This document shows, piece after piece, positions 1-6,397 of a DNA stretch of 34,611 bases. The notes under the pieces were generated by a model. It did no database searches and was not told where the DNA came from. It was given only the letters and a program-made list of their open reading frames with translations. A program made the translations under genes and the position numbers. The stretch is from Bdellovibrionales bacterium (GTDB lineage: Bacteria; Bdellovibrionota; Bdellovibrionia; Bdellovibrionales; UBA1609): NCBI GenBank assembly GCA_019637855.1, contig JAHBUX010000021.1, forward strand, positions 1 to 34,611, written 5' to 3'. The first letter of the stretch is position 1. Each line of letters starts with the position of its first letter.

Positions 1-2
1 GC

Positions 3-212
3 TACAACGGCCGCGGTGTGGCCAGCACAGGCTCAGGCGGCCGCATTGATCTTAAGCAATACTTGCCCGGGGGCGCTCGCGACCCTCGCCTCATGGGTGG
101 GATGAGACCTCCCGGCACTCAGATCCATAACAAATTTGTGGATATCTGGGGACGCATCAGTGTGCGTATGGTTGAGAAATGCCGGCTGGGGATTCTTGCC
201 GGTTGTGGCTGA
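3..212 (+). CDS. C-terminal end of an unknown protein (5' truncated by window)
   Basis: An open frame runs from the window edge to a TGA at 210-212 and encodes about 69 residues without an obvious start. The segment is rich in Gly and Arg, with motifs such as IDLKQYLPGG and an end reading CRLGILAGCG. I do not recognise the family. It may be the tail of a secreted or toxin-like protein, since it abuts the immunity-like gene on the opposite strand, but that is inference from position only. A start inside the window (GTG at 18) is possible but would give only 64 residues and no clear ribosome binding site. It converges on the minus-strand gene that ends at 218. Confidence 0.4.
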   Translation, partial: YNGRGVASTGSGGRIDLKQYLPGGARDPRLMGGMRPPGTQIHNKFVDIWGRISVRMVEKCRLGILAGCG

Positions 213-213
213 T

Positions 214-227
214 CCCTCTAAAGAGGG
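214..227. terminator. Small hairpin between convergent genes, possible terminator
   Basis: CCCTCT at 214-219 is mirrored by AGAGGG at 222-227, which leaves a 5-bp stem with a TAAA loop. It overlaps the stop codon of the minus-strand immunity-like gene and directly follows the stop of the plus-strand partial gene. Only a weak T-rich run follows on the plus strand, so termination is a guess. Confidence 0.25.
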
Positions 228-595
228 TCGGATTGTTTGAGCAGCTCTACGCTACCGTTGGTGTCGTCTAGAGCTGCGATTGCGCCAGAGTATCCAATAA
301 GACAAATTTGGTTTCGACGTGGACTCCATGTAAAGCTTGAATAGGGACTGTCAGCGCGATTGTCTGGCACAATTGGACTTACAATCCATACAAGCTCACC
401 TTTGTCGTTGAAAGCGTGAACATTACTGTTTGTGAAGGAATTGCTGGTCGACCAAAACATAACGATATGTAGGCCCTTGTAGTCCGCTTGTAGAAATGGA
501 TAGCTACCTGGGGTCGGACCTAAAATTTCTTTGCCACCAATAACGAGTTTGTGACTAGTAATCTCAACTACTTTAAACGGCGGATTATTTTTCAT
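218..595 (-). CDS. Orphan immunity-like protein, 125 aa, paralogue of the gene at 4510-4887
   Basis: The product is a soluble 125-residue protein with no signal peptide. It aligns end to end without gaps with the protein at 4510-4887, about 80 of 125 residues identical by eye, sharing LVIGG, GPTPGSYP, DYKGLH, FTNSN, HAFND, LVWIVSP and PYSSFTWSP. The LVWIVSP...LDDTNG pattern resembles short beta-propeller-like hypothetical proteins often found beside toxins. I chose the ATG at 593-595 rather than the TTG at 658 for three reasons: it gives exactly the paralogue's length, it has an AAGGA binding site 9 bases upstream, and the extra upstream residues belong to a toxin remnant. Its start overlaps the remnant's stop (585-587) by 11 bases, the same overlap as in the intact pair. 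The immunity role is inferred from the paralogue's position behind a toxin-like gene. Confidence 0.75.
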   Translation of the reverse strand: MKNNPPFKVVEITSHKLVIGGKEILGPTPGSYPFLQADYKGLHIVMFWSTSNSFTNSNVHAFNDKGELVWIVSPIVPDNRADSPYSSFTWSPRRNQICLIGYSGAIAALDDTNGSVELLKQSDPL

Positions 596-744
596 GCATC
601 CATTCCTTGAAGTTACGAATATTTTGCCAAAACTGGAGTCTGTCACCCCATCTCTCAAGACGTATTGCGCCGCTCCTGATGAGCAATTTTTCCGGCGTGG
701 AGAGCTCTATTGACGATTGTTTTGTAGATACTCGTCTTAGGCAT
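585..744 (-). pseudogene. Shattered C-terminal remnant of a toxin related to the protein at 2805-4520
   Basis: Three reading frames of the minus strand hold, in order, pieces that match the last part of the 571-aa toxin-like protein. HAGKIA (682-699) matches HAGRVA, GAAQYVLRD (650-676) matches GAMQYVLRD, and FKEWMHEK plus stop (585-611) matches IKDWLNGK plus stop. At least two frameshifts separate the pieces, and about four codons seem deleted between the first two. Nothing upstream resembles the rest of the toxin. An ATG at 742-744 with a good AAGGAG site six bases upstream opens a 29-codon frame that runs into the HAGKIA piece, so a short peptide could still be translated. I read this as a dead toxin tail left with its still-intact immunity gene, like the silent or orphan cassettes known for MafB and CdiA toxins. 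Confidence 0.7.
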
Positions 745-1084
745 GGAACTCTCCTTCGTGGTTAGGGACAAGCTTGTGCAGAATTTGGGCCGCGCGGATA
801 GATAGGCTAAGGTGGTGAAACCACTGGGGTGAACCCGGAAGATGTGCGTATTTCGAAAATGGAATCTGAGATTGGCGCAAAGTCTTGAAGAGTAATCACT
901 AGAAGGCCGTTCCCCATCTGCGAATAGCTATACTTACTAGGCTTATCATTTGTAGGTTCTCTCTAGAAAATCCAAAATATTAGAAAGCGGAACGGAAGTA
1001 TCGGGACTTTGCCGCCCAATGGGCTTTACGCCTCCTCGAGCTCATGCTCGCGTGGCACATCTTTTGCCAAATAAACAATCTTAG
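745..1084. other. Non-coding stretch upstream of the secreted-protein cluster
   Basis: I see no convincing gene in these 340 bases. They should hold the promoter of the plus-strand toxin cluster and that of the minus-strand remnant/immunity pair. A TATACT at 929-934 could be a -10 element but has no good -35 at the right distance. Small inverted repeats are present: GTGGT/ACCAC at 812-824, GCCCAATGGGC near 1014-1024, and CGAGC/GCTCG near 1037-1050. None is followed by a T run. Confidence 0.3.
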
Positions 1085-1912
1085 ATGAGGTGTCCCGTGC
1101 GCTTGAGAGTCTACCGTATGCTACTTTTTCTGTGCCTTTCGCCTGCAATAACAAATGCGACCGACTGCCATACTGTTAGCAATGCCGGAAAGGAAGTCGT
1201 CTGGCAGCAAGAGAGAATCGGAATCGCCGCCGCCAAGCTGATAGTGGCTAAGAAGAACTTAAGTGAAAAACAAAGGCATTTCGACGATTTAATCTCTGTG
1301 ACGGCTGAAATTAGGGATGATGAATCGAGGCTCCAGTCGATTCGCTTAGGGCTGGACAAAATTCTTACTTCCAGCGCGCAAATCCTTGAAGTGCTAGCAA
1401 GAAACGAAAGCTATCGGTCCGAACTTGTGCGCCATCTTTCGCTGCATAGGTTGAGCTCTGAAACGTCCATAGGTCAGCTTGAGGAAATGTTCACTAAGTT
1501 GGATTTACCATTCGACATAAAAAAGCAAATTTTGATCATGATTCGCGGTTACAAGGAGATGGAGCGTTTAGATGAGCACCTCTCCTATGGCGCGCTTGAA
1601 CTGGCACTGGAAGCACTTCGCTCCGATGACCCACAAGTAAGCCAGAACTACATTCAGTATGTGCACAAGACCTTGGTGAGCGTACGAGTATCCCTAGAGG
1701 TTGATGGCAAAAAGAAAGAAGACTCCATCGCACAAAAGACCGGCAAGATTGAAAGTCTTCAGTCAGAAGTTCTAGCGCTGTCGAATATTGTCAATCAGCT
1801 CAATGATGAAATTGCCAAGAGAACTATATTGCTAAACAAAAATAAAGTTATCGCCGATGCCGGGTGTGAGCCTCGGGACGGCTTTCAACCTCACAAGGAG
1901 TACGCATTTTGA
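1085..1912 (+). CDS. Exported alpha-helical coiled-coil protein, first gene of toxin cluster
   Basis: The 275-residue product has a basic N-terminus, a hydrophobic stretch (MLLFLCLSP) and an Ala-X-Ala-like cleavage region near residue 25, so a Sec signal peptide is likely. The rest is almost entirely charged helix with heptad-like leucines, strongest at residues 35-110 and 205-255, and two cysteines in the mature part. No binding site precedes the ATG at 1085. An internal ATG at residue 12 has a weak GAGAG upstream and would still leave a signal peptide, so the start is uncertain. Its stop overlaps the TTG start of the next gene by three bases. I do not recognise a family; from the layout I infer an accessory, carrier or delivery partner of the downstream toxin-like protein. 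Confidence 0.75.
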   Translation: MRCPVRLRVYRMLLFLCLSPAITNATDCHTVSNAGKEVVWQQERIGIAAAKLIVAKKNLSEKQRHFDDLISVTAEIRDDESRLQSIRLGLDKILTSSAQILEVLARNESYRSELVRHLSLHRLSSETSIGQLEEMFTKLDLPFDIKKQILIMIRGYKEMERLDEHLSYGALELALEALRSDDPQVSQNYIQYVHKTLVSVRVSLEVDGKKKEDSIAQKTGKIESLQSEVLALSNIVNQLNDEIAKRTILLNKNKVIADAGCEPRDGFQPHKEYAF

Positions 1913-2808
1913 ATCCGTTAGTTGGCTATATGCTCCTGATGCTTCTGATTACCTATAACGCATTCGGATTTGATCGGGGCGATCTTCGAGACGGCTATAG
2001 ATCAACGTTGCGAGAACGAATGAAAGATAGAGACGCCTACCACGTATCAGTTAGGCAACGGCTAGATAACGTTAATCAACGACGCGAAGAATTGGTGGCA
2101 TTTGTAAGTGCGGGTGCCAGATTGAGGGCATTGAGCAATGACCTTAAGGCTAAGTGTGCTTCAAAGATATATACGCTCAATGAAAGTGAGAAATGTCTTG
2201 TTAGTCTGGAGGAGTTAATTCGTGATTCTCTTGATCTTGAGATTCGCCTAGCGCGCTTCTCGGATTCCAATTCCATTGTCATTCGCGACCAGGCCGCACC
2301 AGCTTTAGCGGACATGCGAGCGCTAAGAGTCTATTTGTATAGAGTTCTCGAAGTTTGGAATAGAAATAAAGGACAGTTACTATTGGCGGCCGTAGACCGT
2401 CGAGTCCTGACAGCACGTGAGGCGGGTCGGGTACAAGCAGTATGCAAGGCTGCTCGTTTTGATGCACGTCGCGATACTTTAGCGCTACAAAGAGATTTGA
2501 TCTTAGCAAGGCAAAGTAAAGACGGATTTATTTTATATCGAGCGGACAAGGAATCAATTTCTACTTTAGGACGAATTGCAGAGAGCGAGTCTCTTTGCCA
2601 AATAAATTTGGACGAAGAGAGAAAACAGTATTCCGCAGCGAGATCTGCAGTTTCATCAATGCTAGGTAGTCAGGACGCAAAAGCGTGGTTCGAGGAAGGT
2701 TGCGCAAAAGCTCAGGGATTTTATGGTCAAGATTTGAACTGTGGCAAGGGCATCACACCTGAACTTCTATTTACGATCCACAGCATGAAGAAGCAGGGCG
2801 TAAGATGA
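1909..2808 (+). CDS. Second exported alpha-helical protein of toxin cluster
   Basis: The 299-residue product starts at a TTG (1909-1911) with AAGGAG eight bases upstream. It begins with a hydrophobic stretch (VGYMLLMLLITYNAFG), consistent with a signal peptide. The remainder is predicted largely helical and charged, with several cysteines (around CASKIY, KCLVS, CKAARF, CQINL, CAKAQG, LNCGKG) that could form disulfides in the periplasm. It overlaps both neighbours (TTGA at its start, ATGA at its end), so the three genes are translationally coupled. The family is unknown. It shares the overall style of the preceding gene (signal peptide plus helical rods) but no convincing sequence identity by eye. 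Confidence 0.75.
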   Translation: MNPLVGYMLLMLLITYNAFGFDRGDLRDGYRSTLRERMKDRDAYHVSVRQRLDNVNQRREELVAFVSAGARLRALSNDLKAKCASKIYTLNESEKCLVSLEELIRDSLDLEIRLARFSDSNSIVIRDQAAPALADMRALRVYLYRVLEVWNRNKGQLLLAAVDRRVLTAREAGRVQAVCKAARFDARRDTLALQRDLILARQSKDGFILYRADKESISTLGRIAESESLCQINLDEERKQYSAARSAVSSMLGSQDAKAWFEEGCAKAQGFYGQDLNCGKGITPELLFTIHSMKKQGVR

Positions 2809-4520
2809 AGTTTAAGATCATTCCTCTAGTTCTTTTGGCCTTTATTTCCGGCTCAGTTATCTCCGCGCCTCAAGTGGTTCGTACCTGCGCCCAGGTTGGA
2901 GCTGAATTTGGCCAGTTCATTTGCACAGAGATTTCACTACCAGATTTCTCGCAAATCTTCCCACCTATTGCGATCAATCCCACCCTACCCAATTCGTACT
3001 TTGCTCCTGATCTAAGAACGATTTTGCCGCAGGCGATCCCGGGCTTCGACGGTAGTCAGTTTGATAATATTAGGTCATTTCAGGATCTGCAAAATATCCA
3101 GAACAGGCTGGTGACCAACCTTCCGTCCATCATGGATAGCTTCGTGAACCAATTTATGAAATCGTCGATCGAAATTCCGGATATGAACAGGTTTAGATTG
3201 CCGACCGCTTCAGACTCCGGATTAATGGCAGTAATTCCTCAAACGCCATCTAGTGACGAAGTTATCAGGATGGCGAAGGACCATTTGCGGTCAAGGGGCA
3301 CACCCCTAAATATGGATAGTGGAAATCATATTCAAGCTATGTCGACACTCTTCTTTAGGTTGTTGAAGAGTGAGCGACCTATTTTTGAAAACTATGTGAG
3401 GATGCAAAATGAGATAAATGACAAGCTTGTCGCTGTCGCTACGGCTAAAACCTCCCAGACCTCTAGAGAGTTGATGACAGTACGGCTCGATGAGCAATCA
3501 GTGATAATTGGCGGAGAGGTTTTGGCACGCGAGGAAGTGGGCGCGTACGGTTCTCGCCCTAGAGACCCAAGTCTTCAGCATGCCTATGACAAGCTTGCGT
3601 CGATTCGAGATACGTCACCCCAAGCTTCTTATGCCGCAAGCAAGGGTCTTCAGTTACTGAACTATGCTGATCTCGCTTACGCTGCAGGTGATCGTGAGCT
3701 CGGAGATTTCTATAGAAGCATGGCGCTAACATTGGCGGATATTGGGATTGGATTTATCCCTGTAATTGGTCAAGCGCAGGCAGTTTATGAATTCACCGTC
3801 GGTAAAAGTGCTCTTACTGGTGACGAGTTGAGTTCCGGTGAGCGAGCGATTGCTCTCATTGGCATTATTCCTGCGGGTGGCAAGGTTGCAAAGATCATTG
3901 GTCAGCTTGCAAAAAATGGAAAAGAAGCTGCACATATAATTCAGGCCTACGATTCGCTCAAAAATGTCTTTAGCCATATAGATTTTAGGAAAAACAATTC
4001 TCTATTTAAGAGTCTTCAAAGGGCCATCATAAAACACATGGACGAGTTCGAGATCAAAAGGATATTGGGTGCCGATGAATTAAATGCATTTCATTTGAAA
4101 TCTAATCCTGGACACCAAAGGCCTTTTCAGGCGTGGACGCACGGATTCGAAGTTGCGACCAAACGTGAGGAGAGATTCATACGTTTCTCCGAAGTCGCCG
4201 CGCCTGCTGGGCCTGGCAAGTCCTCTCCCATAGGTGGTTTCTTGGTTCGCGAAATAGATGTCCTAGATTTGAAGAATTCTGGCCTATCTCCAGAGCAGAT
4301 TGGCATTGAGATCAAGAAGAGGTTTTCGCTTCCTGGAGATAGTCCGCTTTATGCGAGTGATGTTATGGTACCGAAAGGAATAACGATTCATGCAGGTAGG
4401 GTTGCAGGTCAGTTCGATGGAGGCGAGGGAGCGATGCAGTATGTATTGCGAGATCCGATTTCGCAGTCCAACTTTACCAGCAACGTCCGTAGTATAAAGG
4501 ATTGGCTCAATGGAAAATAG
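2805..4520 (+). CDS. Secreted polymorphic-toxin-like protein: signal peptide, pre-toxin TG-like region, variable C-terminal domain
   Basis: The 571-residue product starts with a clear Sec signal peptide (MKFKIIPLVLLAFISGSVISA). Residues about 30-290 form an unrecognised region with many Asn, Pro and Gln. Residues about 312-375, with GFIPVIG (316-322), SALTGDE and a hydrophobic GIIPAGGK segment, closely resemble the pre-toxin TG domain that sits just before the toxic domain in many polymorphic toxins. The C-terminal ~155 residues are the presumed effector domain. Features there are RFSEV, a Gly/Pro-rich run, then GRVAGQF and GAMQYVLRD. The spacing recalls TNT-type NAD-glycohydrolase or ART-like toxins, where a GQPGGG-QY motif carries a catalytic Gln, but I cannot confirm this. 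Its ATG overlaps the upstream stop, and its own stop overlaps the next start by 11 bases. Toxin activity is inferred, not shown. Confidence 0.75.
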   Translation: MKFKIIPLVLLAFISGSVISAPQVVRTCAQVGAEFGQFICTEISLPDFSQIFPPIAINPTLPNSYFAPDLRTILPQAIPGFDGSQFDNIRSFQDLQNIQNRLVTNLPSIMDSFVNQFMKSSIEIPDMNRFRLPTASDSGLMAVIPQTPSSDEVIRMAKDHLRSRGTPLNMDSGNHIQAMSTLFFRLLKSERPIFENYVRMQNEINDKLVAVATAKTSQTSRELMTVRLDEQSVIIGGEVLAREEVGAYGSRPRDPSLQHAYDKLASIRDTSPQASYAASKGLQLLNYADLAYAAGDRELGDFYRSMALTLADIGIGFIPVIGQAQAVYEFTVGKSALTGDELSSGERAIALIGIIPAGGKVAKIIGQLAKNGKEAAHIIQAYDSLKNVFSHIDFRKNNSLFKSLQRAIIKHMDEFEIKRILGADELNAFHLKSNPGHQRPFQAWTHGFEVATKREERFIRFSEVAAPAGPGKSSPIGGFLVREIDVLDLKNSGLSPEQIGIEIKKRFSLPGDSPLYASDVMVPKGITIHAGRVAGQFDGGEGAMQYVLRDPISQSNFTSNVRSIKDWLNGK

Positions 4521-4887
4521 ACTTCCGTATACCTATACAGATGTATCGAAGCAAAAATTGGTTATCGGCGGGCGGGAAATTCCCGGGCCAACTCCCGGTA
4601 GTTATCCTTGGTTGAAAGTGGACTATAAAGGCTTGCACCTTGTTTTATTCTGGTCGGTGCAAAGGCCTTTCACCAACAGTAATATTCATGCGTTCAATGA
4701 CCAAGGAGATCTTGTATGGATTGTTAGCCCCGTGGTCCCCAATGAGCGTGGTGAGAATCCTTATTCGAGTTTTACGTGGAGTCCACTTCGAAACAAGATC
4801 GGCTTAATTAGTTTTTATGGATCGATCGTTGTACTCGACGAAACCAACGGTCACGTTGAGTTGCTTGGACAAGAAGATCCCCTTTAA
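4510..4887 (+). CDS. Immunity-like protein, 125 aa, coupled to the toxin-like gene
   Basis: This small soluble protein lacks a signal peptide and starts inside the last codons of the toxin-like gene, with AAAGGA nine bases upstream. Position, size and tight coupling are those of an immunity gene in polymorphic toxin systems. It has a full-length paralogue at 218-595 on the other strand. The beta-strand-rich sequence with FNDQGDLVWIVSP and a closing LDETNG turn suggests a small propeller- or WD-like fold. The toxin is exported and this protein is not, so protection would act in the cytoplasm, or against toxin re-entering from siblings. That is inference; no family member with a proven role is known to me. 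Confidence 0.75.
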   Translation: MENRLPYTYTDVSKQKLVIGGREIPGPTPGSYPWLKVDYKGLHLVLFWSVQRPFTNSNIHAFNDQGDLVWIVSPVVPNERGENPYSSFTWSPLRNKIGLISFYGSIVVLDETNGHVELLGQEDPL

Positions 4888-4903
4888 AAGAGCTGTGGCC
4901 GAA

Positions 4904-4941
4904 GCCTACAGCTCGCTCTCGGGAGGGCGTAGGCCTTTTTT
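4904..4941 (+). terminator. Rho-independent terminator of the toxin cluster
   Basis: GCCTAC at 4904-4909 pairs with GTAGGC at 4929-4934, with an inner stem CGCTCT/AGGGCG between them, and six T residues follow at 4936-4941. It lies 16 bases after the immunity-like stop and reaches into the 3' end of the convergent response regulator gene. Confidence 0.5.
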
Positions 4942-6300
4942 CTTGATCTTTTCTACCAGCGTGGTGCGGTTCAACTTCAACAGCAATGCGGCTTGGTTGC
5001 GGTTCCAGCCGGTTTTTTCCAACGCACGCATGATCAAAGCGTTTTCATAGTTGTCGACTGCCGTATTGAAGTCCACGCCGTTTTCGGGGATGTCCACTTT
5101 GCTCGGGTCCGAGCTGGCCTGAACGCGGCGGTACTTTTCCGGCAGATCACCCACATCCACAATGCCTGCGCCCTTCAAAATCGACAAACGCTCAACCAGG
5201 TTTTCCAACTCGCGGATATTGCCCGGCCATGAGTAGTTCACCAACATTTCCATCGCCTCGGGAGTAATGCCCTTCAGCTGACGGTTACGCGTGCGATTGA
5301 ACATCTCGATAAAGTGATGCATCAGCAACGGAATATCGCTGCGGCGCTCGCGCAACGGGGGAATACGAATTGGGATCACGTTCAAACGATAGAACAAATC
5401 TTCGCGAAAACGCCCCTCTTCAACCGCCAACTCCAAATCAACATTGGTCGCCGCGATCACGCGCACGTTCGATTCGATGGTCTTTGTTCCACCCACCGGT
5501 TCGAAACGACGCTCTTGCAATACCCGCAAGATTTTTACCTGCAAAGACGGACTCATGTCGCCGATCTCGTCGAGGAACAGAGTTCCTTCTTCCGCCAATT
5601 CAAAACGACCCGTACGATTGGCGATGGCCCCGGTGAACGCGCCTTTGACATGGCCGAAGAGCTCGCTCTCCAACAGTTCTGCCGGAATCGCACCGCAGTT
5701 GATGGGGATAAAGGCCTCTTCGGAACGCAATGAATTGTAGTGCAAAGCCTTGGCGATTAACTCTTTGCCCGTGCCACTTTCGCCCATGATCAAAACAGTA
5801 GAGTCGCTCTGTGCGACCCGTTCGATCATGCTCAGCACTTCGGTGATGGCTTCAGACTGACCGATGATGTTGTCGAACTGATATTTGCTATGCAAGGCTG
5901 TGCGCAGCTGTTGATTCTCGCGCGTCAGCTGACTGTGTGACAGCGCGCGATCCACCAACGTTACGATCTCATCCAAATTGCACGGCTTCGTCACGAAGTG
6001 AAAAGCGCCCTTGCGAGTCGCTTCCACAGCGGTCTCTATAGACGCATGACCCGTGAGAATGATCACTTGGATGTTGGGATGAAGCGCGCGCAAACGGCCC
6101 ATCAGCTCGATGCCGTCGCCATCAGGCAGACGTAAGTCAACGATGGCGAGATCGATCGCCTTGTCCGATTGGCTAATCGTCTCGGCCTCTTTGACCGTGG
6201 CGCTGGTAATGACTTGATAACCTTTTCTGTCGAGGGTGCGGAAGAGAGCTGTCCTGAGTGAGGCCTCGTCGTCAATAATGAGGATTCTTTGTCCCTGCAT
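4906..6300 (-). CDS. NtrC-family sigma-54-dependent response regulator
   Basis: The 464-residue protein has the classic three-part plan. A receiver domain (residues 4-120) carries the acidic pair D10/D11, phosphorylation site D55 and conserved K105. An AAA+ sigma-54 interaction domain (about 145-385) has Walker A GESGTGKE at 173-180, the sigma-54 contact loop GAFTGA at 220-225 and Walker B LFLDEIGD. A Fis-type helix-turn-helix lies near the C-terminus (NRNQAALLLKLNRTTL). It is a cytoplasmic transcription activator that would open sigma-54 promoters when phosphorylated. The kinase gene immediately upstream in the same direction (97 bases away) is the likely partner. The target genes are not evident from the window. 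The last bases overlap the hairpin that terminates the convergent toxin cluster. Confidence 0.93.
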   Translation of the reverse strand: MQGQRILIIDDEASLRTALFRTLDRKGYQVITSATVKEAETISQSDKAIDLAIVDLRLPDGDGIELMGRLRALHPNIQVIILTGHASIETAVEATRKGAFHFVTKPCNLDEIVTLVDRALSHSQLTRENQQLRTALHSKYQFDNIIGQSEAITEVLSMIERVAQSDSTVLIMGESGTGKELIAKALHYNSLRSEEAFIPINCGAIPAELLESELFGHVKGAFTGAIANRTGRFELAEEGTLFLDEIGDMSPSLQVKILRVLQERRFEPVGGTKTIESNVRVIAATNVDLELAVEEGRFREDLFYRLNVIPIRIPPLRERRSDIPLLMHHFIEMFNRTRNRQLKGITPEAMEMLVNYSWPGNIRELENLVERLSILKGAGIVDVGDLPEKYRRVQASSDPSKVDIPENGVDFNTAVDNYENALIMRALEKTGWNRNQAALLLKLNRTTLVEKIKKKGLRPPESEL

Positions 6301-6397
6301 TCGGCTCCTTCCTGGCTCCGGATCGGGTAAATTGTCTCTATGAATTCATAGTACGGTTCGCGTTTTGGCGGTGTCAAATTTGCGCGTCAAAAAGCCG

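Noticed and set aside
595-658. TTG at 658 as start of the orphan immunity gene
   Set aside because: The extra 21 residues match the toxin end (YVLRD context) rather than the immunity paralogue, and the ATG at 595 has the conserved binding site and gives the paralogue's exact length.
3521-3545. TTGGCACGCG inside the toxin gene as a sigma-54 -24 element
   Set aside because: No TTGC follows at the -12 position and it is internal to a coding region.
5314-5733. Plus-strand frames opposite the NtrC-type regulator
   Set aside because: Translations rich in Arg, His and Gln without family pattern; the minus strand carries an unmistakable sigma-54 activator here.
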